9,599 nt of DNA. Source: Bacteroidota bacterium. GTDB lineage: Bacteria; Bacteroidota; Bacteroidia; Bacteroidales; B18-G4. The DNA lies in assembly GCA_003648575.1 (NCBI GenBank), contig QMPN01000102.1, positions 1-9,599 of the forward strand, written 5' to 3'. Below the pieces are notes generated by a model that was not told the origin of the DNA, ran no database searches, and saw only the letters and a list, made by a program, of their open reading frames with translations. The position numbers were made by a program, and so were the translations under genes. Positions 1 to 6,621 of the stretch are shown in pieces. Each line of letters opens with the position of its first letter. Within the stretch, counting starts at the first letter, position 1.

Positions 1-154
1 AACCAGCAACCAGCAACCAGTAACCAGTAACCAGTAACGAGTAACCAGTAACCAGTGACGAGTAACCAGTGACGAGTAACCAGTGACGAGTAACCAGTAA
101 CCAGTGACTAGTAACCAGTAACCAGTGACTAGAACCCAGTGACTAGAACCCAGT
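1..154. repeat. Heptamer tandem array (22 units of 7 bp), overlapping a gene end
   Basis: The stretch divides without gaps into 22 units of 7 bp. The dominant unit is AACCAGT, with variants AACCAGC, AACGAGT, GACGAGT, GACTAGT, GACTAGA and ACCCAGT. The variants give a 14-bp higher-order pattern: GACGAGT-AACCAGT recurs three times (57-98) and GACTAGA-ACCCAGT twice (127-154). The array probably continues left of the window. Its right end enters the acyl-CoA reductase gene: the stop codon (CTA, 143-145, minus) lies in unit 21, and the last three residues, TGF, are encoded by array sequence. The same unit in reverse complement recurs at 7562-7596. No spacers are present, so this is not a CRISPR array. 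Confidence 0.95.
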
Positions 155-1195
155 GATCAAAAACTCCATCGTATCAACGCCATCAGCATAGTCCCATAAA
201 TTCGGATGCTGAGCTGTTCCCGGCGGGATACCCCCGGGGATATCATCACTCACAGATACCACACATTGAATGTTTTCAGTATTTTCAGCAATAAAAGCAT
301 TCAGTTCCTCCGCCGACTGATAACGCTCATAATGAAGCACTGATACAGGTGAAGTCATTGCATGATCTTCCTTAAGTAAGAGAAAACCATTATCGAAATG
401 CGGATCACCATTGATAAGGAAGACTGACTTATTATAATCGTAGTTATTTCTGTATTTGTGATGATCTCCAACGGATGAAAACTCTTCGATGGCCTCGAAA
501 AAGGTTTTTAAATCGTAGTCTTTCGGGACAAATAGCCTGGATATGTTCCTGCACCCAAGCCCGTAATACATAAAAATATCATCACCCAGGGCTTTCAGCT
601 CAGCTGCAGTTTCATTGCCGGTCAGGACAGCAAGAGCATTGCGATTCTTCCTGATAATATGTGGATACTTGCCGAAATAGTAGTTAAAATATCTCGAAGT
701 ATTGTTACTCCCTGTAGCGATAACTGAATCAAAATCCTTGATCTTCTCATCAGCAAAGCTGATCTTGTCGCTGAATGCAGGTTCAATTTTAATAAGTAAA
801 TCAGCAATCGCAGGGATGAGAAACTTATCATCGGATGAAAGTTTGGCTTGTATAATATGTCCTGCCATCAAAACTGAAAGGAAATCATGAAAGCCAACAG
901 CAGGTATATTCCCTGCCATCACAACAGCGATACGCTTTGGTTCCTGTATAGCATCCAGGTCATACATTTTCGTCCAGCGTGCGAGCTCCTCCGTTTTCAT
1001 GCTTGCTCCAAAAGACTGAAGCATATTGAATACAGATTCGGGCGTAAACCATGCATTTGAAGCAAGGGCCTTGTCAAAAGCCTGTTCAAAAGATTCCAGA
1101 TCATGAGAATCGATTTTGAAAGACTTCTCTTTCCCGATCTGTTCCAAGACCCTGCCGAGGGTACTAAATGCTTCTATTCTGTGATCAATTCTCAT
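143..1195 (-). CDS. LuxC-type acyl-CoA reductase
   Basis: This 350-residue protein looks like the acyl-CoA reductase (LuxC, PF05893) family, which reduces acyl-CoA or acyl-enzyme thioesters to aldehydes with NAD(P)H. Visible motifs are VVMAGNIPAVGFHDF (about 91-105), VIATGSNNTSRYF (158-170), GLGCRNISR (212-220) with a likely catalytic Cys215, and a conserved C-terminal block QHPNLWDYADGVDTMEF (329-345). The full length is present with no signal peptide, so it should be cytoplasmic. The ATG at 1195 is the only sensible start and has a Bacteroidota -7 element 26 nt upstream. It is divergent from serC and shares a roughly 110-bp promoter region with it. The physiological substrate cannot be read from sequence; no LuxD/LuxE partners are in the window. 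The last three codons and the stop are made from the tandem array. Confidence 0.85.
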   Translation of the reverse strand: MRIDHRIEAFSTLGRVLEQIGKEKSFKIDSHDLESFEQAFDKALASNAWFTPESVFNMLQSFGASMKTEELARWTKMYDLDAIQEPKRIAVVMAGNIPAVGFHDFLSVLMAGHIIQAKLSSDDKFLIPAIADLLIKIEPAFSDKISFADEKIKDFDSVIATGSNNTSRYFNYYFGKYPHIIRKNRNALAVLTGNETAAELKALGDDIFMYYGLGCRNISRLFVPKDYDLKTFFEAIEEFSSVGDHHKYRNNYDYNKSVFLINGDPHFDNGFLLLKEDHAMTSPVSVLHYERYQSAEELNAFIAENTENIQCVVSVSDDIPGGIPPGTAQHPNLWDYADGVDTMEFLITGF

Positions 1196-1221
1196 AGCGT
1201 ATTAAGTTATTATCAAGATGA

Positions 1222-1229
1222 CAAAATTA
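1222..1229 (-). promoter_or_regulatory. Bacteroidota -7 element for the acyl-CoA reductase gene
   Basis: On the minus strand this reads TAATTTTG, a full match to TAnnTTTG. It ends 26 nt before the ATG at 1195. I could not see a clear TTG -33 element. It lies only 13 bp from the divergent serC -7 element. Confidence 0.5.
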
Positions 1230-1242
1230 TTCAATAATTTAA

Positions 1243-1250
1243 TATATTTG
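1243..1250 (+). promoter_or_regulatory. Bacteroidota -7 element for the serC cluster
   Basis: TATATTTG is a full match to TAnnTTTG. It lies 58 nt upstream of the serC ATG, giving a leader of about 50 nt. The -33 box is not obvious. It is back to back with the promoter at 1222-1229, so one bound factor could affect both genes. Confidence 0.6.
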
Positions 1251-1308
1251 TGGTGCCGTATTTCTGGCAAGTCTGAGCGAATAATAAAATCTTAAAATAC
1301 ACTGAATT

Positions 1309-2382
1309 ATGAAGAAACACAACTTTTATGCAGGGCCTTCTATCCTTCCTCAATATACCATTGAGAACACTGCCAAAGCACTGACTGAATTTGCAGGTAT
1401 GGGGCTGTCGCTGATGGAGATTTCGCACAGGAGCAAGCAATTTGTTGCTGTAATGGATGAAGCGCAGGCGCTTTTCAAGGAATTGCTTGACATTCCTGAA
1501 GGTTATTCCGTGATTTTTGTTGGCGGAGGAGCCAGCACACAGTTCGCCATGGTTCCTTTTAACCTTATGAAGAAAAAAGCAGCCTACCTGAACACGGGTG
1601 CCTGGGCGAAAAAAGCCATCAAGGAAGCACAGGGCCTTGGAGAAGTTGTTGTAGTAGGCAGTTCAGAGGATAAGAATTTCAATTACATCCCGAAAGGGTA
1701 CAGCATTCCGGAAGATGCCGACTATTTTCATATTACCACTAACAACACCATTTACGGCACGGAGATCAAATACGATATCGACTCTCCTGTTCCGCTGGTA
1801 GCTGATATGTCGTCCGATATTTTCAGCCGCCCTCTGGATGTATCAAAATATGCCATCATCTACGGTGGGGCGCAGAAAAACCTGGCTCCTGCTGGTGTAA
1901 CCTTTGCCATCATTCGTGATGATATCTTAGGAAAGGTAGAGCACCACATTCCGACTATGTTGAAGTACAAAACTCATATCGACAAGGAGTCTATGTTTAA
2001 CACACCTCCTGTTGTACCTGTGTTTGCAGCATTGCAAACCCTTCAATGGCTCAAAAACCTCGGAGGTGTGAGTAAAATTCATAAAGTGAACAATTACAAA
2101 GCCGGATTGCTTTACGATGAGATCGACCGCAACCCGCTCTTTACAGCCCCCGTGGCTGATCCTGAAGACCGTTCCATCATGAATATTTGTTTTATCATGA
2201 ATGCCGGTTATGAGAACCTGGAACAGGAGTTCTTTGAATTTGCTTCTGCCAAAGGTATGGTCGGGATAAAAGGACACCGTTCTGTTGGTGGCTTCAGGGC
2301 ATCGACCTATAACGCCCTCCCTGTGGAAAGCGTTGAAGTACTGGTTGGTGCGATGCAGGAATTTGAAAATATGCGTAAATAG
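1309..2382 (+). CDS. serC: Phosphoserine aminotransferase
   Basis: SerC (357 aa, the usual length) is a class V PLP aminotransferase. It converts 3-phosphohydroxypyruvate plus glutamate to O-phosphoserine and 2-oxoglutarate, and in many bacteria also acts in pyridoxal phosphate synthesis. The family N-terminus NFYAGPS (5-11) is present, followed by GGGAST (72-77), which contacts the cofactor phosphate, [13 protein letters not shown] (165-177), and the PLP-lysine segment [12 protein letters not shown] (185-196) with Lys190 as the Schiff-base residue. The C-terminal block [15 protein letters not shown] is intact. The start ATG has an A-rich leader and no Shine-Dalgarno, normal for this phylum. 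serA follows 93 bp downstream on the same strand, so cotranscription is likely. The enzyme is cytoplasmic and nothing looks broken. Confidence 0.97.
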   Translation: MKKHNFYAGPSILPQYTIENTAKALTEFAGMGLSLMEISHRSKQFVAVMDEAQALFKELLDIPEGYSVIFVGGGASTQFAMVPFNLMKKKAAYLNTGAWAKKAIKEAQGLGEVVVVGSSEDKNFNYIPKGYSIPEDADYFHITTNNTIYGTEIKYDIDSPVPLVADMSSDIFSRPLDVSKYAIIYGGAQKNLAPAGVTFAIIRDDILGKVEHHIPTMLKYKTHIDKESMFNTPPVVPVFAALQTLQWLKNLGGVSKIHKVNNYKAGLLYDEIDRNPLFTAPVADPEDRSIMNICFIMNAGYENLEQEFFEFASAKGMVGIKGHRSVGGFRASTYNALPVESVEVLVGAMQEFENMRK

Positions 2383-2386
2383 AAGT

Positions 2387-2458
2387 GTTGAGTTTTGAGG
2401 GTTGAGGGTTGAGTTAATTGGAATTTAAATTGCCTCAAGTCTCAATCCCGGCCTCAAA
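2387..2458 (+). repeat. Short heptamer array and inverted repeats between serC and serA
   Basis: Immediately after the serC stop are four 7-bp units (2387-2414): GTTGAGT, TTTGAGG, GTTGAGG, GTTGAGT. Complementary CTCAA-type stretches follow: CCTCAA at 2433-2438 and CCTCAAA at 2452-2458, the latter an exact complement of TTTGAGG at 2394-2400. The transcript could form a long, imperfect stem between serC and serA. No U-run follows, so it does not look like an intrinsic terminator. It may act as an RNA processing or stability site, or be inert. Confidence 0.7.
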
Positions 2459-2475
2459 CATAAAAAACTAAAAAC

Positions 2476-3399
2476 ATGACTAAAGTACTAGTAGCTACTG
2501 TAAAGCCTTTTGCACCCGCAGCGGTGGATGGCATCAGAAAAGTTGTTGAAGAAGCAGGATATGAAATGGCACTGCTTGAAAAATATGATAGCCAGCAGGA
2601 TTTTATCAATGCAGCAGCAGATGCTGATGCCATTATTATCCGTAGCGATAAAGCTGATGCGGATGTGATCGCAAATGCAGGACAGTTAAAAATCGTTGTC
2701 AGGGCCGGAGCCGGTTATGATAATGTTGACCTCGTCGCAGCCACCGAAAAAGGTGTGGTAGTAATGAACACTCCCGGACAGAATTCCAACGCAGTGGCCG
2801 AATTAGCCCTCGGAATGATGGTATATATGGCCCGCAGCTGCTTCAAGGGGACCTCCGGCAGGGAACTCCGTGGAAAGAAACTGGGGATCCATGCCTATGG
2901 AAATGTAGGAAGGTATGTTGCTGAGATCGCGAAGGGATTCGGGATGGAATGCTTTGCATTCGATCCTTTTATCAGTAAAGACGATATTGAAAAAGATGGC
3001 GTTACTGCACTGGATTCGGTAGAGGAATTATACAGTACTTGCCAGTATATTTCGCTGCATATTCCTTCCAATGAGAAAACCAAAGGATCTATCAACACAG
3101 ATCTTCTGAATATCATGCCGGCTGGTGCTACACTGGTAAACACAGCACGCAAGGAAGTTGTATGCGAAGAATCACTTAAAAAAGTCTTTTCTGAAAGAGA
3201 TGACTTCGTCTATATCTCAGATATCGCACCTGACTGCGCAGAAGAGATCGCGAAGAATTATGAAGGCAGATTTTTCTTTACACCTAAAAAAATGGGTGCC
3301 CAGACAGCTGAAGCCAATATCAATGCAGGTATTGCTGCTGCAGAACAGATCAAGGCATTCATTGAGAATGGTGATACCAGCTGCCAGGTGAATAAATAA
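2476..3399 (+). CDS. serA: D-3-phosphoglycerate dehydrogenase, short Bacteroidota-type form
   Basis: SerA oxidises 3-phosphoglycerate to 3-phosphohydroxypyruvate with NAD+, the first step of serine synthesis. It feeds SerC, encoded upstream. This 307-aa form has only the substrate- and NAD-binding domains and no C-terminal ACT regulatory domain, so feedback by serine through ACT is not expected. Visible motifs are VVRAGAGYDNVD (74-85), NTPGQNSNAVAELALGMM (98-115), the nucleotide loop GIHAYGNVG (137-145) and NTARKEVV (222-229) with the likely catalytic Arg225. Two departures from the classical enzyme are seen: the first Gly of GxGxxG is Ala140, and the usual catalytic-His segment TPHIGAST reads TPKKMGAQT (269-277), so Lys replaces His. 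I recall the same TPKKMGAQT form in Bacteroides SerA proteins, which would make it a lineage trait and not damage. ATG 2476 follows an A-rich stretch. Confidence 0.93.
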   Translation: MTKVLVATVKPFAPAAVDGIRKVVEEAGYEMALLEKYDSQQDFINAAADADAIIIRSDKADADVIANAGQLKIVVRAGAGYDNVDLVAATEKGVVVMNTPGQNSNAVAELALGMMVYMARSCFKGTSGRELRGKKLGIHAYGNVGRYVAEIAKGFGMECFAFDPFISKDDIEKDGVTALDSVEELYSTCQYISLHIPSNEKTKGSINTDLLNIMPAGATLVNTARKEVVCEESLKKVFSERDDFVYISDIAPDCAEEIAKNYEGRFFFTPKKMGAQTAEANINAGIAAAEQIKAFIENGDTSCQVNK

Positions 3400-3452
3400 T
3401 TGTCGTATACCGACTGAAAGGAAATATATTCTAACAAAACTATTTTGACCAC

Positions 3453-3896
3453 ATGGAGAACGGGAACGACAGGAATACTACCTTTTTTAGGTTCGAGGAC
3501 CTGAGGATTTATCACAAAGCACTCAATTACACAAAATGGGTAAATGAAGTCAGCAGGGAAATAGCTGAAACAGAGAATAGCGGTCTCCTTGATCGTTTTA
3601 ACACCTCTTCCCATAACATCGTATTGAATATAGCAGAAGGATCTGCCAGGAACAAGAGCCAGTTCATCTATTACCTGAAAATGGCCAAAAGTGCCGTAAG
3701 GGAATGCCTGGTTTTTACCAGCATACTTCACAAACTTGAGCTCTTTAGTGATGAGGAAGAGGATGAATCCAGGAACCAGCTTATGGAGATGACTAAAATG
3801 ATCGGTGCGCTGATCTCTTCATTGCAAAGAAGCGTAAATAAACGAGAAGAGGATCAAGACGATTTCGCTAATAACAACGACATGTCTGCCGATTAA
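3453..3896 (+). CDS. Four-helix-bundle protein, 23S rRNA-intervening-sequence protein family
   Basis: The 147-residue protein resembles the IVP/S23 four-helix-bundle family (PF05635, TIGR02436). The family marks are FEDLRIYHKA (14-23) at the start of helix 1 and the central SSHNIVLNIAEGSARN (52-67), followed by a helix with FIYYLKMAKSAVRECLVF (71-88). The fourth helix is about 105-127, and the tail (131-147) is acidic and probably disordered. The family was first noticed as ORFs in 23S rRNA intervening sequences, but most Bacteroidota copies lie outside rRNA. The Avd protein of diversity-generating retroelements has the same fold, but no reverse transcriptase is present here. The molecular role is unknown; binding of nucleic acid has been suggested for the family. 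It lies 53 bp after serA and 26 bp before the DUF1015 gene, so it is probably in the same transcript. Confidence 0.85.
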   Translation: MENGNDRNTTFFRFEDLRIYHKALNYTKWVNEVSREIAETENSGLLDRFNTSSHNIVLNIAEGSARNKSQFIYYLKMAKSAVRECLVFTSILHKLELFSDEEEDESRNQLMEMTKMIGALISSLQRSVNKREEDQDDFANNNDMSAD

Positions 3897-3922
3897 TATT
3901 GAATCAAATAAATAACTAGCAA

Positions 3923-5170
3923 ATGGCAATATTGAAAGCATTTAAGGGGCTGAGACCGCCCAAAGGGATTGCAAAGGAAGTTGCATCGAGGCCTTATGAT
4001 GTATTGAATTCAGAAGAAGCAAGAGAAGAAGCAGCGGACAATGCATATTCGTTGCTCCACATCATCAAACCGGAGATCGACCTTGCTCCCGACATAGATG
4101 TCCATGCCCAGGAGGTATATGATAAAGCATTTGAAAACTTTACCAGGTTCAGGGATGAAGGCTGGCTGGTGCAAGACGAGGAGGAATACCTGTACATCTA
4201 TGCGCAGACCATGAACGGAAAGACACAATATGGCATCGTAGGTTGTGCAGCTGTTGAGGATTATATGAATGGCATCATTAAAAAGCATGAGCTAACCCGC
4301 CCCGACAAGGAAGAAGACAGGATGAAGCATGTACGCATCAACAGCGCGAACATCGAGCCTGTATTCTTTTCTTTTCCTGCGGTGAAAGAAATAGATGAGA
4401 TCATAGAAAAGGTGGTCAAAGAAAATGAACCTGAATATGATTTCACGGCAGAAGATGAGATCGGCCACCATTTCTGGGTTATTCGCGATAAAGCTGTCAA
4501 TGACAAGATCATTGAGCTCTTTGCCGACGTCCCGGCTACCTATGTAGCAGACGGACACCATCGTACAGCTGCGGCTGCACTCGTTGGCAATGAGCGCAAA
4601 AAAGCAAATCCAAATCATAGTGGTGCTGAGGAGTACAATTACTTCCTTGCCGTGCATTTTCCTGACAATCAGCTGAGTATCATCGATTATAACCGTGTAG
4701 TGAAAGATCTGTACGGGCTCGGCAATGAGGAGTTCCTGGCGAAACTATCCGAAGTTTTTGTTGTGGAAGACAAAGGGACAGCCATCTATAAGCCCGCCAA
4801 ACTTCATGAGTTCAGCATGTACCTGGATGGCAAATGGTATTCGATGGAAGCCAGGGAGGGCACTTTTAACGACAATGATCCTATTGGTGTGCTTGATGTG
4901 ACAATACTCTCACAGCACGTGCTTGACAACATTCTGGGCATTAAGGATCTGCGCAGAGACAAAAGGATCGACTTCGTAGGCGGAATCCGTGGCCTGGGCG
5001 AGCTCGAAAAGCGTGTCGACAGCGGAGAGATGAAAGTCGCTTTTGCACTTTACCCTGTTTCCATGCAACAGCTTATCGATATTGCTGACACCGGCAACAT
5101 CATGCCTCCAAAAACCACATGGTTTGAACCTAAACTGAGAAGTGGACTTGTGATTCATTTATTGGATTAG
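3923..5170 (+). CDS. DUF1015 family protein, linked to serine synthesis
   Basis: The 415-aa protein fits DUF1015 (PF06245), a family often found next to serC and serA. Conserved blocks are RPYDVLN (23-29), KHELTRPDKEEDRMKH (121-136), NIEPVFFSF (143-151) and YVADGHHRTAAAA (207-219) with the invariant-looking DGHHR at 210-214. It has no signal peptide or membrane segment, so it is cytoplasmic. The DGHHR motif resembles the signature of ParB/Srx-fold enzymes such as the free serine kinases SerK and SbnI. With serC-serA upstream and no serB in the window, a role in phosphoserine/serine interconversion is possible; this is inference and no enzyme activity can be read from sequence. The gene starts 26 bp after the four-helix gene and is the last gene of the cluster. 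An octamer array begins 3 bp after its stop. Confidence 0.85.
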   Translation: MAILKAFKGLRPPKGIAKEVASRPYDVLNSEEAREEAADNAYSLLHIIKPEIDLAPDIDVHAQEVYDKAFENFTRFRDEGWLVQDEEEYLYIYAQTMNGKTQYGIVGCAAVEDYMNGIIKKHELTRPDKEEDRMKHVRINSANIEPVFFSFPAVKEIDEIIEKVVKENEPEYDFTAEDEIGHHFWVIRDKAVNDKIIELFADVPATYVADGHHRTAAAALVGNERKKANPNHSGAEEYNYFLAVHFPDNQLSIIDYNRVVKDLYGLGNEEFLAKLSEVFVVEDKGTAIYKPAKLHEFSMYLDGKWYSMEAREGTFNDNDPIGVLDVTILSQHVLDNILGIKDLRRDKRIDFVGGIRGLGELEKRVDSGEMKVAFALYPVSMQQLIDIADTGNIMPPKTTWFEPKLRSGLVIHLLD

Positions 5171-5172
5171 TA

Positions 5173-5300
5173 CAGATTCACTGTTTCACTGTTTCACTGT
5201 TTCATTGTTTCATTGTTTCACTGTTTCATTGTTTCATTGTTTCACTGTTTCATTGTTTCACTGTTTCATTGTTACATTGTTTCACTGTTTCATTGTTACA
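5173..5300. repeat. Octamer tandem array (16 units of 8 bp)
   Basis: Sixteen contiguous 8-bp units fill 128 bp. The first, CAGATTCA, is degenerate. The other fifteen are YTGTTTCA or YTGTTACA, with the first base C or T in the order C C C T T C T T C T C T T C T. Two units carry TTGTTACA (5269-5276, 5293-5300). The array starts 3 bp after the DUF1015 stop codon. It has no inverted symmetry, so it is not an intrinsic terminator. The unit length differs from the 7-bp arrays elsewhere in the window. Confidence 0.95.
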
Positions 5301-5410
5301 GGGTGTGTTGCTTATAGGAAGAATTGGGAATACACCTGACTCTTGACGCCTGTCCCGATGGAAGTCGAGAGGCCCCACGTACCACGATCCGCGCACCGCG
5401 TACCGTTAAC
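5301..5410. repeat. Noncoding tail with 7-bp GC-rich units
   Basis: This is intergenic DNA without an ORF. At 5376-5403 four 7-bp units follow one another (CACGTAC, CACGATC, CGCGCAC, CGCGTAC), and 5404-5410 (CGTTAAC) looks like a degenerate fifth, abutting the stop codon of the minus-strand gene at 5411. CCTGTCCCGAT at 5349-5359 is the exact reverse complement of 9092-9102, so it is part of a dispersed intergenic repeat. Confidence 0.7.
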
Positions 5411-5698
5411 TTATTTCCCCATCTTGATCATCTTGGTATCTGTATCGTGCAGTTGTACCAGATCGCGGGCGTATAGTTTAGCCGTAACTTGATGGATCTC
5501 GCCTGTGATAGGTGTTTTGGGAATAAAAATATCCAGGGGGGAAAGGGTCATTTGCTCAACCTCTACCTCGATGGCAGGCTGGCCACCGCTGACAAAAACT
5601 TTGATTGTCCCACGGCCACCTTCATTATCGAGATCGAGCACCCTGACCAGCAAACTGTTGTTCACCAGGGTATCATATATTGCAACCCTTAAATTCAT
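5411..5698 (-). CDS. Hypothetical protein, 95 aa
   Basis: I do not recognise this small protein. It begins MNLRVAIYDTLVNNSLLVRV and is soluble-looking, with alternating hydrophobic residues suggesting beta strands (VRVLDLDN, GTIKVFVS, AIEVEVEQM) and a second half IFIPKTPITGEIHQVTAKLY. It has no signal peptide, membrane segment or cysteine. Coding is supported by a clean ORF, sensible composition and a promoter directly in front. I chose the ATG at 5698; a TTG three codons upstream (5707) is part of the -7 promoter element and unlikely to be used. It is divergent from yggS. A small beta-sheet binding domain is possible, but no function is proposed. Confidence 0.65.
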   Translation of the reverse strand: MNLRVAIYDTLVNNSLLVRVLDLDNEGGRGTIKVFVSGGQPAIEVEVEQMTLSPLDIFIPKTPITGEIHQVTAKLYARDLVQLHDTDTKMIKMGK

Positions 5699-5704
5699 AT
5701 CGCG

Positions 5705-5712
5705 CAAATATC
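5705..5712 (-). promoter_or_regulatory. -7 element just before the 95-aa gene
   Basis: On the minus strand this reads GATATTTG, 7 of 8 to TAnnTTTG. It ends only 6 nt before the ATG at 5698, so transcription would begin at or near the start codon and the mRNA would be nearly leaderless. A TTTG lies upstream (5732-5729 reading the minus strand), but its 16-nt gap is shorter than the usual spacing. Confidence 0.45.
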
Positions 5713-5747
5713 AATATAATGGAAGCTACAAAGTACTAAATTGTTCC

Positions 5748-5755
5748 TATCTTCG
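5748..5755 (+). promoter_or_regulatory. -7 element for the YggS-type gene
   Basis: TATCTTCG matches TAnnTTTG at 7 of 8 positions. It leaves a leader of about 30 nt before the ATG at 5794. No good -33 box is visible. The divergent gene's element is 35 bp away. Confidence 0.45.
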
Positions 5756-5793
5756 CAACAAATAAACCTCGTAAAAACTCAACTGTCGTGTTT

Positions 5794-6456
5794 ATGAGTG
5801 TTACAGAACGACTCAATCATATCAGGTTAAAAATTCCAGCTGATGTCAGGCTTGTAGCTGTATCCAAGACGAAGCCGGTATCGGATATCATGGAAGCATA
5901 TCAGGCCGGGCAGAGAGTTTTTGGGGAGAACAAAGCACAGGACCTGATCGCCAAACAGCCTGAGCTACCCGAAGATATCGAATGGCATTTTATCGGCCAC
6001 CTGCAAACGAATAAGGTGAAGTACCTTACCCCTTTTGTAGGCATGATCGAATCTGTCGACAGTCTGAAGCTACTCAAAGAAATCGACAAGCAGTCTGCAA
6101 AGAATGGGCGTGTGGTAAATTGTTTATTGCAATTTCATATTGCCAGCGAACAGAGCAAGTTCGGACTCGACCTTGAAGAGGCAAGCCAGATACTCGAATC
6201 TGAGGAATACACTAAGATGAAGCATATTCGGCTTTGCGGTGTTATGGGCATGGCCACTTTCACCGACGACAAAGAAATCCTCAAAAGGGAATTCATTATG
6301 CTCAGGGATCTCTATAATAGTCTGAAAAACAACTACTTTCCAGAAAATAAATCATTCAGGGAAATTTCAATGGGGATGAGTGGAGATTATCTGCTGGCCA
6401 TTGAAGAAGGAAGCACGAATGTGAGGGTTGGGACGGCCATTTTTGGTACTAGGTAA
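5794..6456 (+). CDS. YggS/YlmE-type pyridoxal phosphate homeostasis protein
   Basis: The product (220 aa from ATG 5794) is a complete member of the COG0325 family, a single-domain alanine-racemase-fold protein that binds PLP and buffers its cellular level without a known catalytic reaction. Motifs are LVAVSKTKP (20-28) with PLP-lysine Lys25, FGENKAQDL (about 44-52), WHFIGHLQTNKVKYL (about 65-79), SMGMSGDYLLAIEEGSTNVRVG near the end split across about 193-214, and the terminal AIFGTR. A GTG two codons upstream (5788) is possible, but ATG fits the family start better. The 3' end is odd: the GTR codons and the TAA lie inside a 7-bp tandem array, giving tandem stops TAA-TAG. The link to SerC, a PLP enzyme, is only thematic. 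Confidence 0.92.
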   Translation: MSVTERLNHIRLKIPADVRLVAVSKTKPVSDIMEAYQAGQRVFGENKAQDLIAKQPELPEDIEWHFIGHLQTNKVKYLTPFVGMIESVDSLKLLKEIDKQSAKNGRVVNCLLQFHIASEQSKFGLDLEEASQILESEEYTKMKHIRLCGVMGMATFTDDKEILKREFIMLRDLYNSLKNNYFPENKSFREISMGMSGDYLLAIEEGSTNVRVGTAIFGTR

Positions 6457-6514
6457 TAGGTACAAGGTATCAGGTACAAAGTATCAGGTACAAGGTGCAG
6501 GGTTCAAGGTTCAG
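6445..6514. repeat. Heptamer array (10 units of 7 bp) over the end of the yggS-type gene
   Basis: Ten contiguous 7-bp units are seen: GGTACTA, GGTAATA, GGTACAA, GGTATCA, GGTACAA, AGTATCA, GGTACAA, GGTGCAG, GGTTCAA, GGTTCAG. The units share GGT and a weaker A-rich tail. The first two units contain the last codons and the stop codon of the gene, so the array starts inside the reading frame. Confidence 0.9.
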
Positions 6515-6534
6515 TGAATAGGCTAAGATAAACT

Positions 6535-6607
6535 GTCATTTCGACCGGAGGGAGAAATCTGTTAGAAAATCAGTAAGAATAGATTTCTCGCAATCGCTCG
6601 AAATGAC
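6535..6607. repeat. 73-bp palindromic intergenic element
   Basis: Two arms of 26-27 bp are inverted copies with a 20-bp loop. GTCATTTCGA (6535-6544) pairs with TCGAAATGAC (6598-6607), and GAGAAATCT (6552-6560) pairs with AGATTTCTC (6581-6589); the 7-8 bp between the paired blocks do not match. There is no ORF. It resembles the GTCATTTCGA-type dispersed palindromes common between genes of Bacteroidota. The start of a related element (TGTCATTCTGAGGA) appears at 9581. I see no clear target-site duplication. A long RNA hairpin is likely if transcribed, but no U-run follows. Confidence 0.85.
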
Positions 6608-6621
6608 TCATTAAAATAAGA

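Noticed and set aside
1..154. Possible CRISPR array
   Set aside because: Units are 7 bp, contiguous and have no spacers.
1927..2277. Antisense ORF inside serC, and similar ORFs inside serA, DUF1015, the exchanger and galK
   Set aside because: They are out-of-frame shadows of strongly recognised genes, with no promoter or family likeness.
3437..3444. Promoter in front of the four-helix gene (ACTATTTTG)
   Set aside because: It is one base short of TAnnTTTG and no -33 box is seen; cotranscription with serA is simpler.
3453..3896. Diversity-generating retroelement (Avd-like protein)
   Set aside because: No reverse transcriptase or template/variable repeat pair is in the window.
5173..5300. Rho-independent terminator after DUF1015
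   Set aside because: The octamer array has no inverted symmetry or GC stem.
5788..5793. GTG start for the yggS-type gene
   Set aside because: It adds only two residues (M-F); the ATG at 5794 fits the phylum's usual start better.
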